From Chloroflexota bacterium (GTDB lineage Bacteria; Chloroflexota; Dehalococcoidia; Tepidiformales; Tepidiformaceae): a DNA stretch of 10,541 nt. Position 1 is the first letter of the stretch. Each line of letters begins with the position of its first letter. Where the stretch lies: assembly GCA_963169135.1 (NCBI GenBank), contig CAUJEQ010000121.1, positions 1-10,541 on the forward strand. The letters run 5' to 3'. The notes under the pieces are model-generated. The model ran no database searches and was not told the origin of the DNA. It saw nothing but the letters and a program-made list of their open reading frames with translations. The translations under genes were made by a program, and so were the position numbers. Below are positions 1 through 5,920 of the stretch, piece by piece.

Positions 1-324
1 CCGCTGGCGGGACAGGTACCGGCTGACCGGAGCGAGGCATGGGCGGCCATCGCTCCGAACGTGCTGCGCTACGGAGTTCTCGAACCGCTCTGGGCAATCT
101 CCGACGAAGACTTGCGGGCCGGCCTGGTCGAGTACTCGCACGACACGAACGAGGTCCTTGACTTCCTGGACGCGCACCCCGGGGCGGCGGCGTTCCTGCT
201 GAATCCGGTGACCATTGGTTCAGTGATGGGCCTGGCGGACCAGGGCGAGCGCATGCCGCAGAAATCGACATTCTTCCACCCAAAGCTGGGCACAGGGCTC
301 GTTTTCTACCCGCTCAACCCATAG
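1..324 (+). CDS. DUF1015 family protein, C-terminal fragment (5' end outside window)
   Basis: The reading frame is open from the first base and ends at TAG (322-324), giving the last 107 residues of a longer protein. The tail carries the pattern I associate with the C-terminus of the DUF1015 family: AAFLLNP, then a short helix, then GERMPQKSTFFHPKL, then TGLVFYPL. The function of DUF1015 is not established; in other bacteria members are often found near serine biosynthesis genes, which cannot be checked here. The visible part holds no membrane segment. The gene converges on the response regulator gene with only 4 bases between the two stop codons, and no terminator hairpin fits in that gap. 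The family call rests on remembered motif similarity and is fairly secure; the start and full length are unknown. Confidence 0.8.
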   Translation, partial: PLAGQVPADRSEAWAAIAPNVLRYGVLEPLWAISDEDLRAGLVEYSHDTNEVLDFLDAHPGAAAFLLNPVTIGSVMGLADQGERMPQKSTFFHPKLGTGLVFYPLNP

Positions 325-328
325 CGTC

Positions 329-1036
329 TCAGGCGTCGGTAGCTTCCGCTGGTTCAGCCTCGAACAGGTAGCCGATGCCCTGGAGCGTCCTGATGACCTG
401 GGGATTGGACGGGGTTTCCTCGAGCTTCGCCCGCAGGCGCGACACCCAGACGCGGAGATACTGAAGGTCATCCCGGTATTCGGGCCCCCACACCTTCGTG
501 AGGAGCTCGGTGTTGAGCATCACCTTCCCGGCGTTGGCGGCGAGGTGCTGGAGCAACAGCCACTCGGTCCGCGTGAGGGCCACGGGCTCGCCTGCCCTCT
601 TCACGAGCCGGCGCGTGAGGTCGATTTCGACATCCCCCGCCTTCACGACACGCTCCACATCCTGCGACAGCACGCGCCGCAAAACGGCCCTGACGCGAGC
701 GCCAAGTTCGTCCGGGTTGAACGGTTTCACGATGTAGTCGTCGGCGCCCAGTTCAAGCCCGCGGACTTTGTCCGTGTCCTTGTCTTTGGCGGTAACCAGG
801 AGGACGGGCACGTTCGAGCGTTCCCGCAACCGGCGCATGACCTCCAGGCCCGAGATCCCCGGCATCATCACGTCGAGCAGGATCGCATCGGGCCGGTGCT
901 CTTCTGCCATGGTGATGGCGGATTCGCCGTCGCTGGCTGTGATGACCCGAAATCCCTGGGCAGAGAGTTCGAGCTTCATGAGCCGCAGGATGCCCGCTTC
1001 GTCGTCGACGACCAGCAGGAGGGGATCGATGGTCAT
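329..1036 (-). CDS. OmpR/KdpE-type response regulator
   Basis: A 235-residue DNA-binding response regulator that would be phosphorylated by the kinase encoded just upstream. The receiver domain (about residues 5-120) has the acidic pair D11/D12, the phospho-acceptor D55 (in LLDVMMPG), the switch threonine T82 and the invariant K104 (KPF). The C-terminal half (about 130-228) is an OmpR-type winged helix, with LTRTEWLLLQHLA, then KVWGPEY, then YLRVWVSRLRAKLE and the final GIGYLFE hairpin. The WGPEY/YLRVWVSRLR wording is closest to KdpE among the regulators I know. The start is the ATG at 1036: an AAGGAG Shine-Dalgarno (1044-1049) lies 7 bases upstream, and this ATG overlaps the kinase stop as ATGA. 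An in-frame extension to 1114 adds only arginine-rich, non-family residues. Target genes are not in the window, so a role in potassium control is not claimed. Confidence 0.93.
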   Translation of the reverse strand: MTIDPLLLVVDDEAGILRLMKLELSAQGFRVITASDGESAITMAEEHRPDAILLDVMMPGISGLEVMRRLRERSNVPVLLVTAKDKDTDKVRGLELGADDYIVKPFNPDELGARVRAVLRRVLSQDVERVVKAGDVEIDLTRRLVKRAGEPVALTRTEWLLLQHLAANAGKVMLNTELLTKVWGPEYRDDLQYLRVWVSRLRAKLEETPSNPQVIRTLQGIGYLFEAEPAEATDA

Positions 1037-2721
1037 GCTTCGACTCCTTCTTCGCCATAGGCCGGGAGGCTGAAGCCGACTTCGAGCCCACCATCTTCGC
1101 GGGGCCGCGCCCACACCTCTCCCGACATCGCCTCGACGAGGCGTTTGCAGACAGCCAGGCCCAGGCCGGCCCCGCTTGCCAGCCTGGATGTGCGGTCCGA
1201 ACGGTAGAAGCGTTCGAAGATGCGCTCCGCCTCTTCGGGGGAGACCCCGAAGCCACGGTCGAGCACGGCTATCTCGGCGCCCCCCGGACGGGCGCGGAGG
1301 ACAACCTCGATCGGGGCATCGGGCGGGCTGTACTTTACCGCGTTGCCGACCAGGTTGCGCAGGATGTGCTCGATGTACCCGGGTTCGGCGCCGACCGCCT
1401 CGGGTTCGCCTTCGGAGGTGTACGTGAACTCCCGTCCGTGACCGGGGGCGAGGCCGGGCAGCAGACCCGGGAGCAGCCGTTGGAGTAGGACAGGCTCCAC
1501 GCTTACCTCATGGTCGAGCTCCACCCGGGAGAGCGCCAGGAGGTTCTCGAGCATCCGCGAAAGCCGCTCAGACTCCCGCTCGATATCGCGCATGAGTCCG
1601 TCAGCCGTCTCCCGGTCGATCGTCTCGCCGCGCGACCGGAGCACGCGGGCCCCGCCGTGGATCACCGTGATGGGAGTTCGCAGCTCGTGCGACATGAGTC
1701 CGAGGAACTCGTCTTTCGCATCGTTCGCCCGGCGCGCCTCTGCGTACAGGCGTGCATTGTCCGCCGAGATCGCGGTGCGGCGTCCAAGCTGCTGGGCTAG
1801 CTCATAATCGTCGTCGTCGAACGGCTCCGAGGACCCGACTCGCAAGAACGACATCACCCCGAGAATCTGTTCGCGCGCGGCCATCGGGACCATGAGGAGT
1901 GAGCGCGGCGCGATGTTCTCGAGCGCGGCGATCGGTGTTTCGCCCAGCCCAAGGCGCCTGTAGACCGCCTCGTTGAGGTCGGTGATGTGGACGCCTCCAC
2001 GTCCCAGGAGGGCACTCCGGGCAGCGCGCCGGAGTTCCGGCTGTTCCGCCGAGATGGTGGCAAACACTTCGAGAGCCGTGCCGACATCGTCCCGCGCGTA
2101 CGCCGTCGCCACGCGCCGCAGCTCAGTTCCCTCGACAAGGTCGATGGTGCAGGCATCGGCAAAACGCGGGACCACGAGACCGGCCACCGACCGCAGGGTC
2201 GTGTCGAGATCGAGCGAGGCATTCAGTTCCATGCCAGCGTCGGCGAGAGTGCGGAGCGCCTCATTCGCGCGCCGGGCGTCGGCTTCCCGTGCCTGCGCGG
2301 CGCCTTCGCTGGCGACGAGACGGGTGACTGCCGCGCGCAACCGGCCCCCGAGGACGGCGATCGCCGCCCCTTCGAGCAGGAAGGCGACCCCAACCACCGC
2401 GTCACCCCCGCCGATGGATAGCTCCACCGCTGGCGGGACGAACAGCCACTCGCCGATGACCAGGCACGCCACCGTGACCATGAGCGCAGGGCCGGTCCCG
2501 GCGAACAGCGCTACCACGATGACGGCACCCAGGAAGACAATGAACGTCGGCGCCAAGTCTTCTAGAGTCACCTGGAGGACGACTCTGATGGTCACGACGA
2601 CGACGATGGCCGCCACGGCGATCAGGTATCCGCGCCTGTGGTCGCGCGCCTCGGGGGCCGACACCCAGCGGATAAGGCCCTGCACGCGCTCGACGGCTGG
2701 CTGTTGGGCAACGCGTTGCAC
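1033..2721 (-). CDS. Membrane sensor histidine kinase, KdpD-like C-terminal architecture (DUF4118-GAF-HisKA-HATPase)
   Basis: A 562-residue sensor kinase. About four hydrophobic segments (roughly 32-50, 59-76, 79-96, 106-126) match the DUF4118 membrane module of KdpD. A coiled linker (about 138-160) and a GAF-like domain (about 160-325) follow. The HisKA domain has the H-box SHELRTP with H345 as the phosphorylated histidine. The ATPase domain has the N-box around N460, the G1 motif with D488, and the G2 motif GAGLGLAV (517-524). The N-terminal KdpD sensor and USP domains (over 350 residues in E. coli KdpD) are absent, so the input must come from the membrane or GAF parts. The GTG start at 2721 has no spaced Shine-Dalgarno, but a TACCAT box lies 6 bases upstream, as expected for a leaderless mRNA; later GTG codons remain possible. 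The stop overlaps the regulator start by 4 bases, so the two are translationally coupled. Confidence 0.9.
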   Translation of the reverse strand: MQRVAQQPAVERVQGLIRWVSAPEARDHRRGYLIAVAAIVVVVTIRVVLQVTLEDLAPTFIVFLGAVIVVALFAGTGPALMVTVACLVIGEWLFVPPAVELSIGGGDAVVGVAFLLEGAAIAVLGGRLRAAVTRLVASEGAAQAREADARRANEALRTLADAGMELNASLDLDTTLRSVAGLVVPRFADACTIDLVEGTELRRVATAYARDDVGTALEVFATISAEQPELRRAARSALLGRGGVHITDLNEAVYRRLGLGETPIAALENIAPRSLLMVPMAAREQILGVMSFLRVGSSEPFDDDDYELAQQLGRRTAISADNARLYAEARRANDAKDEFLGLMSHELRTPITVIHGGARVLRSRGETIDRETADGLMRDIERESERLSRMLENLLALSRVELDHEVSVEPVLLQRLLPGLLPGLAPGHGREFTYTSEGEPEAVGAEPGYIEHILRNLVGNAVKYSPPDAPIEVVLRARPGGAEIAVLDRGFGVSPEEAERIFERFYRSDRTSRLASGAGLGLAVCKRLVEAMSGEVWARPREDGGLEVGFSLPAYGEEGVEA

Positions 2722-2727
2722 GCTCCG

Positions 2728-2757
2728 ATGGTAGGCGGCGCGTCATTGCTGCAGCAA
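2728..2757 (-). promoter_or_regulatory. Putative promoter of the two-component operon
   Basis: Reading the minus strand, TTGCTG (2752-2757) and TACCAT (2728-2733) are separated by 18 bases and followed 6 bases later by the GTG of the kinase. The -10 matches the TATAAT consensus at four of six positions; the -35 only at its first three. The distance to the start codon predicts transcription beginning at or next to the GTG. This is inference from spacing and motif only. Confidence 0.4.
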
Positions 2758-2759
2758 TG
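2744..2759. promoter_or_regulatory. Perfect 16-base palindrome, candidate operator
   Basis: The sequence cattgctgcagcaatg is its own reverse complement over all 16 bases. It lies in the 113-base gap between the fumarase stop and the kinase start, covering the proposed -35 element of the two-component operon. A site of this kind suits a dimeric regulator. The bound protein is unknown; OmpR-type regulators usually prefer direct repeats, so the neighbouring regulator is not the obvious binder. Confidence 0.45.
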
Positions 2760-2787
2760 GCGCAGCCCTGTCCGCCGGTGGTCGTCC

Positions 2788-2836
2788 GACCCCTGCCCGG
2801 CCGGCTGCGCGAGCGTAAAACGGCCGGGCGGGGGTC
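2788..2836 (-). terminator. Long GC-rich hairpin at the end of fumC
   Basis: The arms 2788-2803 and 2821-2836 (gacccctgcccggccg / cggccgggcgggggtc) pair over 16 bases with a single G-T wobble, around a 17-base loop. The distal arm overlaps the fumC stop codon. No run of T follows the stem on the minus strand, so it is not a canonical intrinsic terminator; it may act as a transcript 3'-end stabiliser or a weak terminator before the kinase operon. Confidence 0.5.
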
Positions 2837-4226
2837 AGTCTCCGGTCATGCGGCGGGCATCAAGCAGCCGGTCCAATTCCGCGGGCGCGAGGTCGAGTTC
2901 CTCAGAGGCGACCTGGCGCACCGTGCGGCCCGAGGCGAGCGCCTCGTTCACGATCGCGGCTACCCGGTCATACCCGAAGACCTCAGCCAGTGGCGTGGCA
3001 ATGCTGAGCCCCCGTTCGACGCTCTCCGGGCCGCGTTCCGTTGCCTGCAGGCCGTCGATGCACTTTTCGGCGAAGACCGTGCTGGCTGTCGCCAGCAGAG
3101 CGATTGACTGGAGCAGCGCGACGCCAGCAACCGGGAACATGGTGTTCAGCTCGAAGAACCCCCACTGGCCGGCCATCGCGATGGTTGCATCGTTGCCGAC
3201 GACGCGGGCGGCGACCTGGATGACCGCCTCGGGGATCACCGGATTGACCTTGCCTGGCATGATCGAGCTGCCCGGCTGGAGGCCCGGAAGCTGGAGTTCG
3301 CCCAGACCGGCGCGGGGACCGCTCCCCATCAGGCGGATGTCGTTCGCGACCTTCACGAGGGAGATAGATGCGGACCGCAACTGGCCGCTCGCTTCGACCA
3401 TGGCGTCCATGGCGGATTGCGCCTGGAAGTGGTTCGTCGTTTGGCTGAGCTGGACCTTTTCGCGCTCGGACACGTAGGAGAGCACGCGGCCGGCGAACTC
3501 CGGATGGGTGTTGACCCCGGTGCCAACAGCCGTGCCGCCCAGGGCCACTTCGCGAAGCGCCTCTCCCGCCAGGGTGACCCGCCGGCGTGCCCTCTCGACC
3601 TGGCCCGCGTAGCCACGGAACTCCTGGCCCAGACGGATAGGGGTGGCGTCCATCAAGTGGGTGCGCCCGGTCTTGACGACGCCGTCGAACTCGGAAGACT
3701 TCCGCTGGAGCGACGCTTCGAGCCGGTAGAGGCCGGGGAGCAACCGCTGCCGGATCTCGGTCACCGCCGCCAGGTGAATAGCCGTGGGGATGACGTCATT
3801 GGACGATTGACCGCGGTTCACGTGGTCGTTGGGGTGGACGGGGTGGTAAACGCCGAGGGGACCGCCGCCCAGCAGCTCGTTCGCGCGGTTGGCGATGACC
3901 TCGTTGGCGTTCATGTTGGTCGAGGTGCCCGAGCCCGTCTGGAACACGTCGACGATGAACTCCTGGTCCCACCGGCCATTGGCGACCTCTTCGGCCGCCG
4001 TCTGGATGGCCCGGGCCAGGTCGTCGCCGATGAGCTCGAGGTCGCGGTTCGCGCGAGCGGCGCCAGCTTTGAGCATGCCGAGAGCTCGGATGAGGGCACG
4101 GGGCATGCGTTCGCCGGAGATTGGGAAGTTCGCGGCCGCCCGCGCGGTATCGATGCCGTAGTAGGCGTTGGCGGGAACGGCGAACTCCCCGAGGGCGTCG
4201 CGTTCAGTCCGAGAGGCTGTGGTCAT
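2835..4226 (-). CDS. fumC: Class II fumarate hydratase
   Basis: A 463-residue enzyme, the usual length for class II fumarases, which interconvert fumarate and malate in the citric acid cycle as cytosolic homotetramers. Signatures in order: VFQTGSGTSTNMNANEV (94-110), the B-site region HPNDHVN (131-137), SSND (141-144), GRTHLMDA (187-194) with H190 matching the catalytic histidine, GTAVGTGVNTHPEF (231-244), and the superfamily signature GSSIMPGKVNPV (319-330) with the catalytic serine of the mobile loop. MPGKVNP and FQTGSGTS favour fumarase; aspartase normally has MPAKVNP and YQGGAGTS. The N-terminal AYYGIDT is somewhat aspartase-like, so a small doubt over substrate remains. The ATG at 4226 lacks a Shine-Dalgarno but has TACAGT ending 6 bases upstream, fitting a leaderless transcript. 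It is divergent from the tRNA-Val gene and appears to be a single-gene unit. Confidence 0.93.
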   Translation of the reverse strand: MTTASRTERDALGEFAVPANAYYGIDTARAAANFPISGERMPRALIRALGMLKAGAARANRDLELIGDDLARAIQTAAEEVANGRWDQEFIVDVFQTGSGTSTNMNANEVIANRANELLGGGPLGVYHPVHPNDHVNRGQSSNDVIPTAIHLAAVTEIRQRLLPGLYRLEASLQRKSSEFDGVVKTGRTHLMDATPIRLGQEFRGYAGQVERARRRVTLAGEALREVALGGTAVGTGVNTHPEFAGRVLSYVSEREKVQLSQTTNHFQAQSAMDAMVEASGQLRSASISLVKVANDIRLMGSGPRAGLGELQLPGLQPGSSIMPGKVNPVIPEAVIQVAARVVGNDATIAMAGQWGFFELNTMFPVAGVALLQSIALLATASTVFAEKCIDGLQATERGPESVERGLSIATPLAEVFGYDRVAAIVNEALASGRTVRQVASEELDLAPAELDRLLDARRMTGD

Positions 4227-4232
4227 GGAGCC

Positions 4233-4238
4233 ACTGTA
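4233..4238 (-). promoter_or_regulatory. Putative -10 box of fumC (leaderless arrangement)
   Basis: On the minus strand TACAGT is preceded by TGC, giving the extended pattern TGnTAnnnT, and is followed by six bases and then the ATG of fumC. Transcription would start at or beside the A of the ATG. No convincing -35 is visible at 16-18 bases; TTCAAC lies at only 15. Confidence 0.4.
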
Positions 4239-4254
4239 GCAAAGCCGATGGCTG

Positions 4255-4284
4255 TTGAACTGTGGGGTGCGCGGGGCATAGACT
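4255..4284 (+). promoter_or_regulatory. Putative promoter of tRNA-Val
   Basis: TTGAAC (4255-4260), an 18-base spacer and TAGACT (4279-4284) place the start of transcription near 4291, four bases before the mature tRNA. Both elements match consensus at four of six positions. The same TTGAAC -35 recurs before tRNA-Leu, which supports both calls. Confidence 0.55.
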
Positions 4285-4294
4285 GAGGTTTCGC

Positions 4295-4371
4295 GGGCGG
4301 TTAGCTCAGATGGTTAGAGCGCGTCGTTCACACCGACGAGGTCACTGGTTCGAGTCCAGTACCGCCCACCA
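4295..4371 (+). tRNA. tRNA-Val, anticodon CAC
   Basis: All arms fold. The acceptor stem is GGGCGGT/ACCGCCC, the D stem GCTC/GAGC, the anticodon stem CGTCG/CGACG with loop TTCACAC, and the T stem ACTGG/CCAGT with loop TTCGAGT. The anticodon CAC reads GTG. The discriminator is A and the CCA end is encoded (4369-4371). It is divergent from fumC and has its own promoter. Confidence 0.95.
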
Positions 4372-4392
4372 GCCTCCGCGAATTGGCTCCGG

Positions 4393-4421
4393 TTGAACGC
4401 TCCCCTCCGCGGGCTGATAAT
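4393..4421 (+). promoter_or_regulatory. Putative promoter of the tRNA-Leu/tRNA-Arg unit
   Basis: TTGAAC (4393-4398), a 17-base spacer and GATAAT (4416-4421, five of six to consensus) predict a start near 4428, just before tRNA-Leu at 4431. This is the best-spaced sigma-70-type promoter in the window. Confidence 0.6.
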
Positions 4422-4430
4422 GGCTTGAGT

Positions 4431-4517
4431 GCCGAAGTGGCGGAATGGCAGACGCGCTACGTTCAGGGCGTAGTGTCCTTCACGGGCGTGTGAGTTCAAA
4501 TCTCACCTTCGGCACCA
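4431..4517 (+). tRNA. tRNA-Leu, anticodon CAG
   Basis: A class II tRNA of 87 bases with a long variable arm. The acceptor stem is GCCGAAG/CTTCGGC, the anticodon stem CTACG/CGTAG with loop TTCAGGG, and the T stem TGAG..CTCA region carries loop TTCAAAT. The anticodon CAG reads CTG, a common codon in this GC-rich window. The discriminator is A, as expected for leucine, and CCA is encoded (4515-4517). It is probably cotranscribed with tRNA-Arg, 12 bases downstream. Confidence 0.95.
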
Positions 4518-4529
4518 CTTCGCTTTCAT

Positions 4530-4605
4530 GCGCCCGTAGCTCAGGGGATAGAGTGTTGGGTTGCGGACCCAAAGGTCGGAGGTTCGAATCCTCCCGGGCG
4601 TACCA
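4530..4605 (+). tRNA. tRNA-Arg, anticodon GCG
   Basis: A 76-base tRNA. The acceptor stem is GCGCCCG/CGGGCGT (first pair G-T), the D stem GCTC/GAGT, the anticodon stem TTGGG/CCCAA with loop TTGCGGA, and the T stem GGAGG/CCTCC with loop TTCGAAT. CCA is encoded. The anticodon is GCG, reading CGC directly and CGT by wobble. C35 and an A in the D loop at about position 20 agree with arginine identity. Most bacteria instead use an ACG anticodon edited to inosine for this box, so this is a less usual form. It is the last gene before the terminator at 4619. Confidence 0.93.
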
Positions 4606-4618
4606 CATCCGCTGAACG

Positions 4619-4647
4619 AAAAGCCCCGCCATCCGGCGGGGCTTTTT
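4619..4647. terminator. Bidirectional intrinsic terminator
   Basis: The stem aaaagccccgcc / ggcggggctttt (12 pairs) around a 4-base loop is followed by a T run on the + strand (4642-4647). On the minus strand the stem ends in TTTT and continues TCGTT-like. It lies 13 bases after tRNA-Arg and 1 base after the exchanger stop codon, so it can end both converging transcripts. Confidence 0.88.
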
Positions 4648-4648
4648 G

Positions 4649-5914
4649 TCAGTGTTCGACCGAAGCCGGAACGGGCGGCGGATCGCCCGGCCGGATGGCC
4701 AGTTCCTTGCCCCGCATGACCGACCACGCGTCGCTGATGGTGTTGGGGATCTGCTTCCGGCTCGCGATGAGCAGTGCGATGCACAGCACCGTATAGACGC
4801 CGGCATACACCAGCCGGGCCTGCTCGTTCGTGATGAACAGCTGGGTTGCGAACAGCACGAAGAGTGCGATCGCTTCTTTGCGGCCCATGCGCAGGTTCAT
4901 GAAGACCGCTATCGCGAAGGCGGATTGAGCCGCCGTCAGAAAGATTTCCTCGCGCTGCCGGTCATCGAGCGGAAGGCCGATGGTGAAGCCGAAATCCCCT
5001 GCCGAGGCGAGGAAGGCGACGGGCAGGGTGCCGATCAACAGGGTCCACTGGTTCACCTTCGAGGAGATGAGCACGCCCATGCCGGCCGCTGCACGTCCGC
5101 GCCAGGCGAGGAGGCCGGCCACTAGCACCTCGGGCGATTCGGAGGCCAGTGGAGCGAGCCATTGGATGAGGAGGAACTCCGAGACCCCGAACTCTTCGCC
5201 GATGTGCACGAGTGATTCCGCGAACGGTTCGGCCGAACAGAATATCGTCACGGCGCTGAAGACCAGCACAGTGATGACCAGAGTGCGCCTCGGGGCGTTG
5301 GTGAGCGAGCCCATCGCCTGGGCCGGCCCGACCAGTTCGACGTGCTCCGATTCCACCTTGGAGGTGAAGTAGAGATACATGATGAAGAGCGACACCAGGA
5401 CGATGGTGTCGATGATGCTGACGTGGTGCCGGAGAGGGATGAAGATGACGTAGAGCGTCGCTATCGTGAGGAAGGTGAGTTCGAGGCTGCGCTGACGGTC
5501 GACAACCAGGTCCTTCAGTCTCGTCCGGTAGAAGAAAAGGGCGAACACAATCGGCCAGCCCACGCCGATGAGCAGCCGGTTTCCGCCGGTCATGTTCGCG
5601 ATCGCGAGTCCGCGCTCGGCTTCTTCCGGGTCGGCGCCAGCGTTCCAGGCGAGAACGAAGTCCACCGCGTACTCGGGTAGCACGGCGATGATGGCGATGA
5701 TGGCCAGGGCCAGGCCCTGCGAGATGTCGAGCTCGGCCGTCTCGGCTCCCCAGCTGAGCAGGAATGCCGCGGCGAGGATTGCGAGCCCGAAAATAATGGC
5801 CCCGGGAACGGGGTCAGGGTGGATCCCACCGAGGCGCAGCACGATGCCAGGCAGGCACACCACTGCCATGACGCCGATGATTGTCCAGCTCTTGCCGTAT
5901 GAGGCCGCGTTCAC
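4649..5914 (-). CDS. CaCA-family sodium/calcium (or cation/proton) exchanger
   Basis: A 421-residue integral membrane protein with about ten hydrophobic segments in two homologous halves. The first alpha-repeat (about 76-120) has LPE (79-81) and, one helix later, N107-MTGGN. The second (about 255-297) has SPE (260-262) followed by a helix containing N288. Paired acidic residues in the two repeats coordinate the cation in this superfamily, and both are present. The central loop (about 186-210) is charged and probably cytoplasmic. The C-terminal tail (about 395-421) is hydrophilic and proline-rich. The ion cannot be decided from sequence. The GTG start at 5914 follows the PHP gene stop by 6 bases, so the two are almost certainly cotranscribed. 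No strong Shine-Dalgarno is seen, suggesting reinitiation after the PHP gene. The gene ends at the shared terminator. Confidence 0.88.
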   Translation of the reverse strand: MNAASYGKSWTIIGVMAVVCLPGIVLRLGGIHPDPVPGAIIFGLAILAAAFLLSWGAETAELDISQGLALAIIAIIAVLPEYAVDFVLAWNAGADPEEAERGLAIANMTGGNRLLIGVGWPIVFALFFYRTRLKDLVVDRQRSLELTFLTIATLYVIFIPLRHHVSIIDTIVLVSLFIMYLYFTSKVESEHVELVGPAQAMGSLTNAPRRTLVITVLVFSAVTIFCSAEPFAESLVHIGEEFGVSEFLLIQWLAPLASESPEVLVAGLLAWRGRAAAGMGVLISSKVNQWTLLIGTLPVAFLASAGDFGFTIGLPLDDRQREEIFLTAAQSAFAIAVFMNLRMGRKEAIALFVLFATQLFITNEQARLVYAGVYTVLCIALLIASRKQIPNTISDAWSVMRGKELAIRPGDPPPVPASVEH

Positions 5915-5920
5915 TGCGGG

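Noticed and set aside
545..1060. Open + strand frame opposite the response regulator and kinase junction
   Set aside because: It is antisense to two securely identified genes, shows no family motif, and such open frames are expected from GC-rich codon structure.
1037..1114. N-terminal extension of the response regulator to an upstream start
   Set aside because: The added residues are Arg/Trp-rich and lie inside the kinase gene; AAGGAG is correctly spaced for the ATG at 1036.
1973..2734. Long + strand open frame (253 codons) opposite the kinase gene
   Set aside because: Its translation is dominated by Arg, Ser, Thr and Pro in low-complexity runs, the usual sign of a mirrored GC-rich coding frame.
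3417..4286. Long + strand open frame (289 codons) opposite fumC
   Set aside because: fumC on the other strand has complete family signatures across the whole region; the antisense product has no recognisable motif.
4314..4806. Short minus-strand open frames running across the tRNA genes and terminator
   Set aside because: They read the complement of tRNAs (translations such as GYWTRTSDL and REDSNLR are classic false proteins from tRNA complements).
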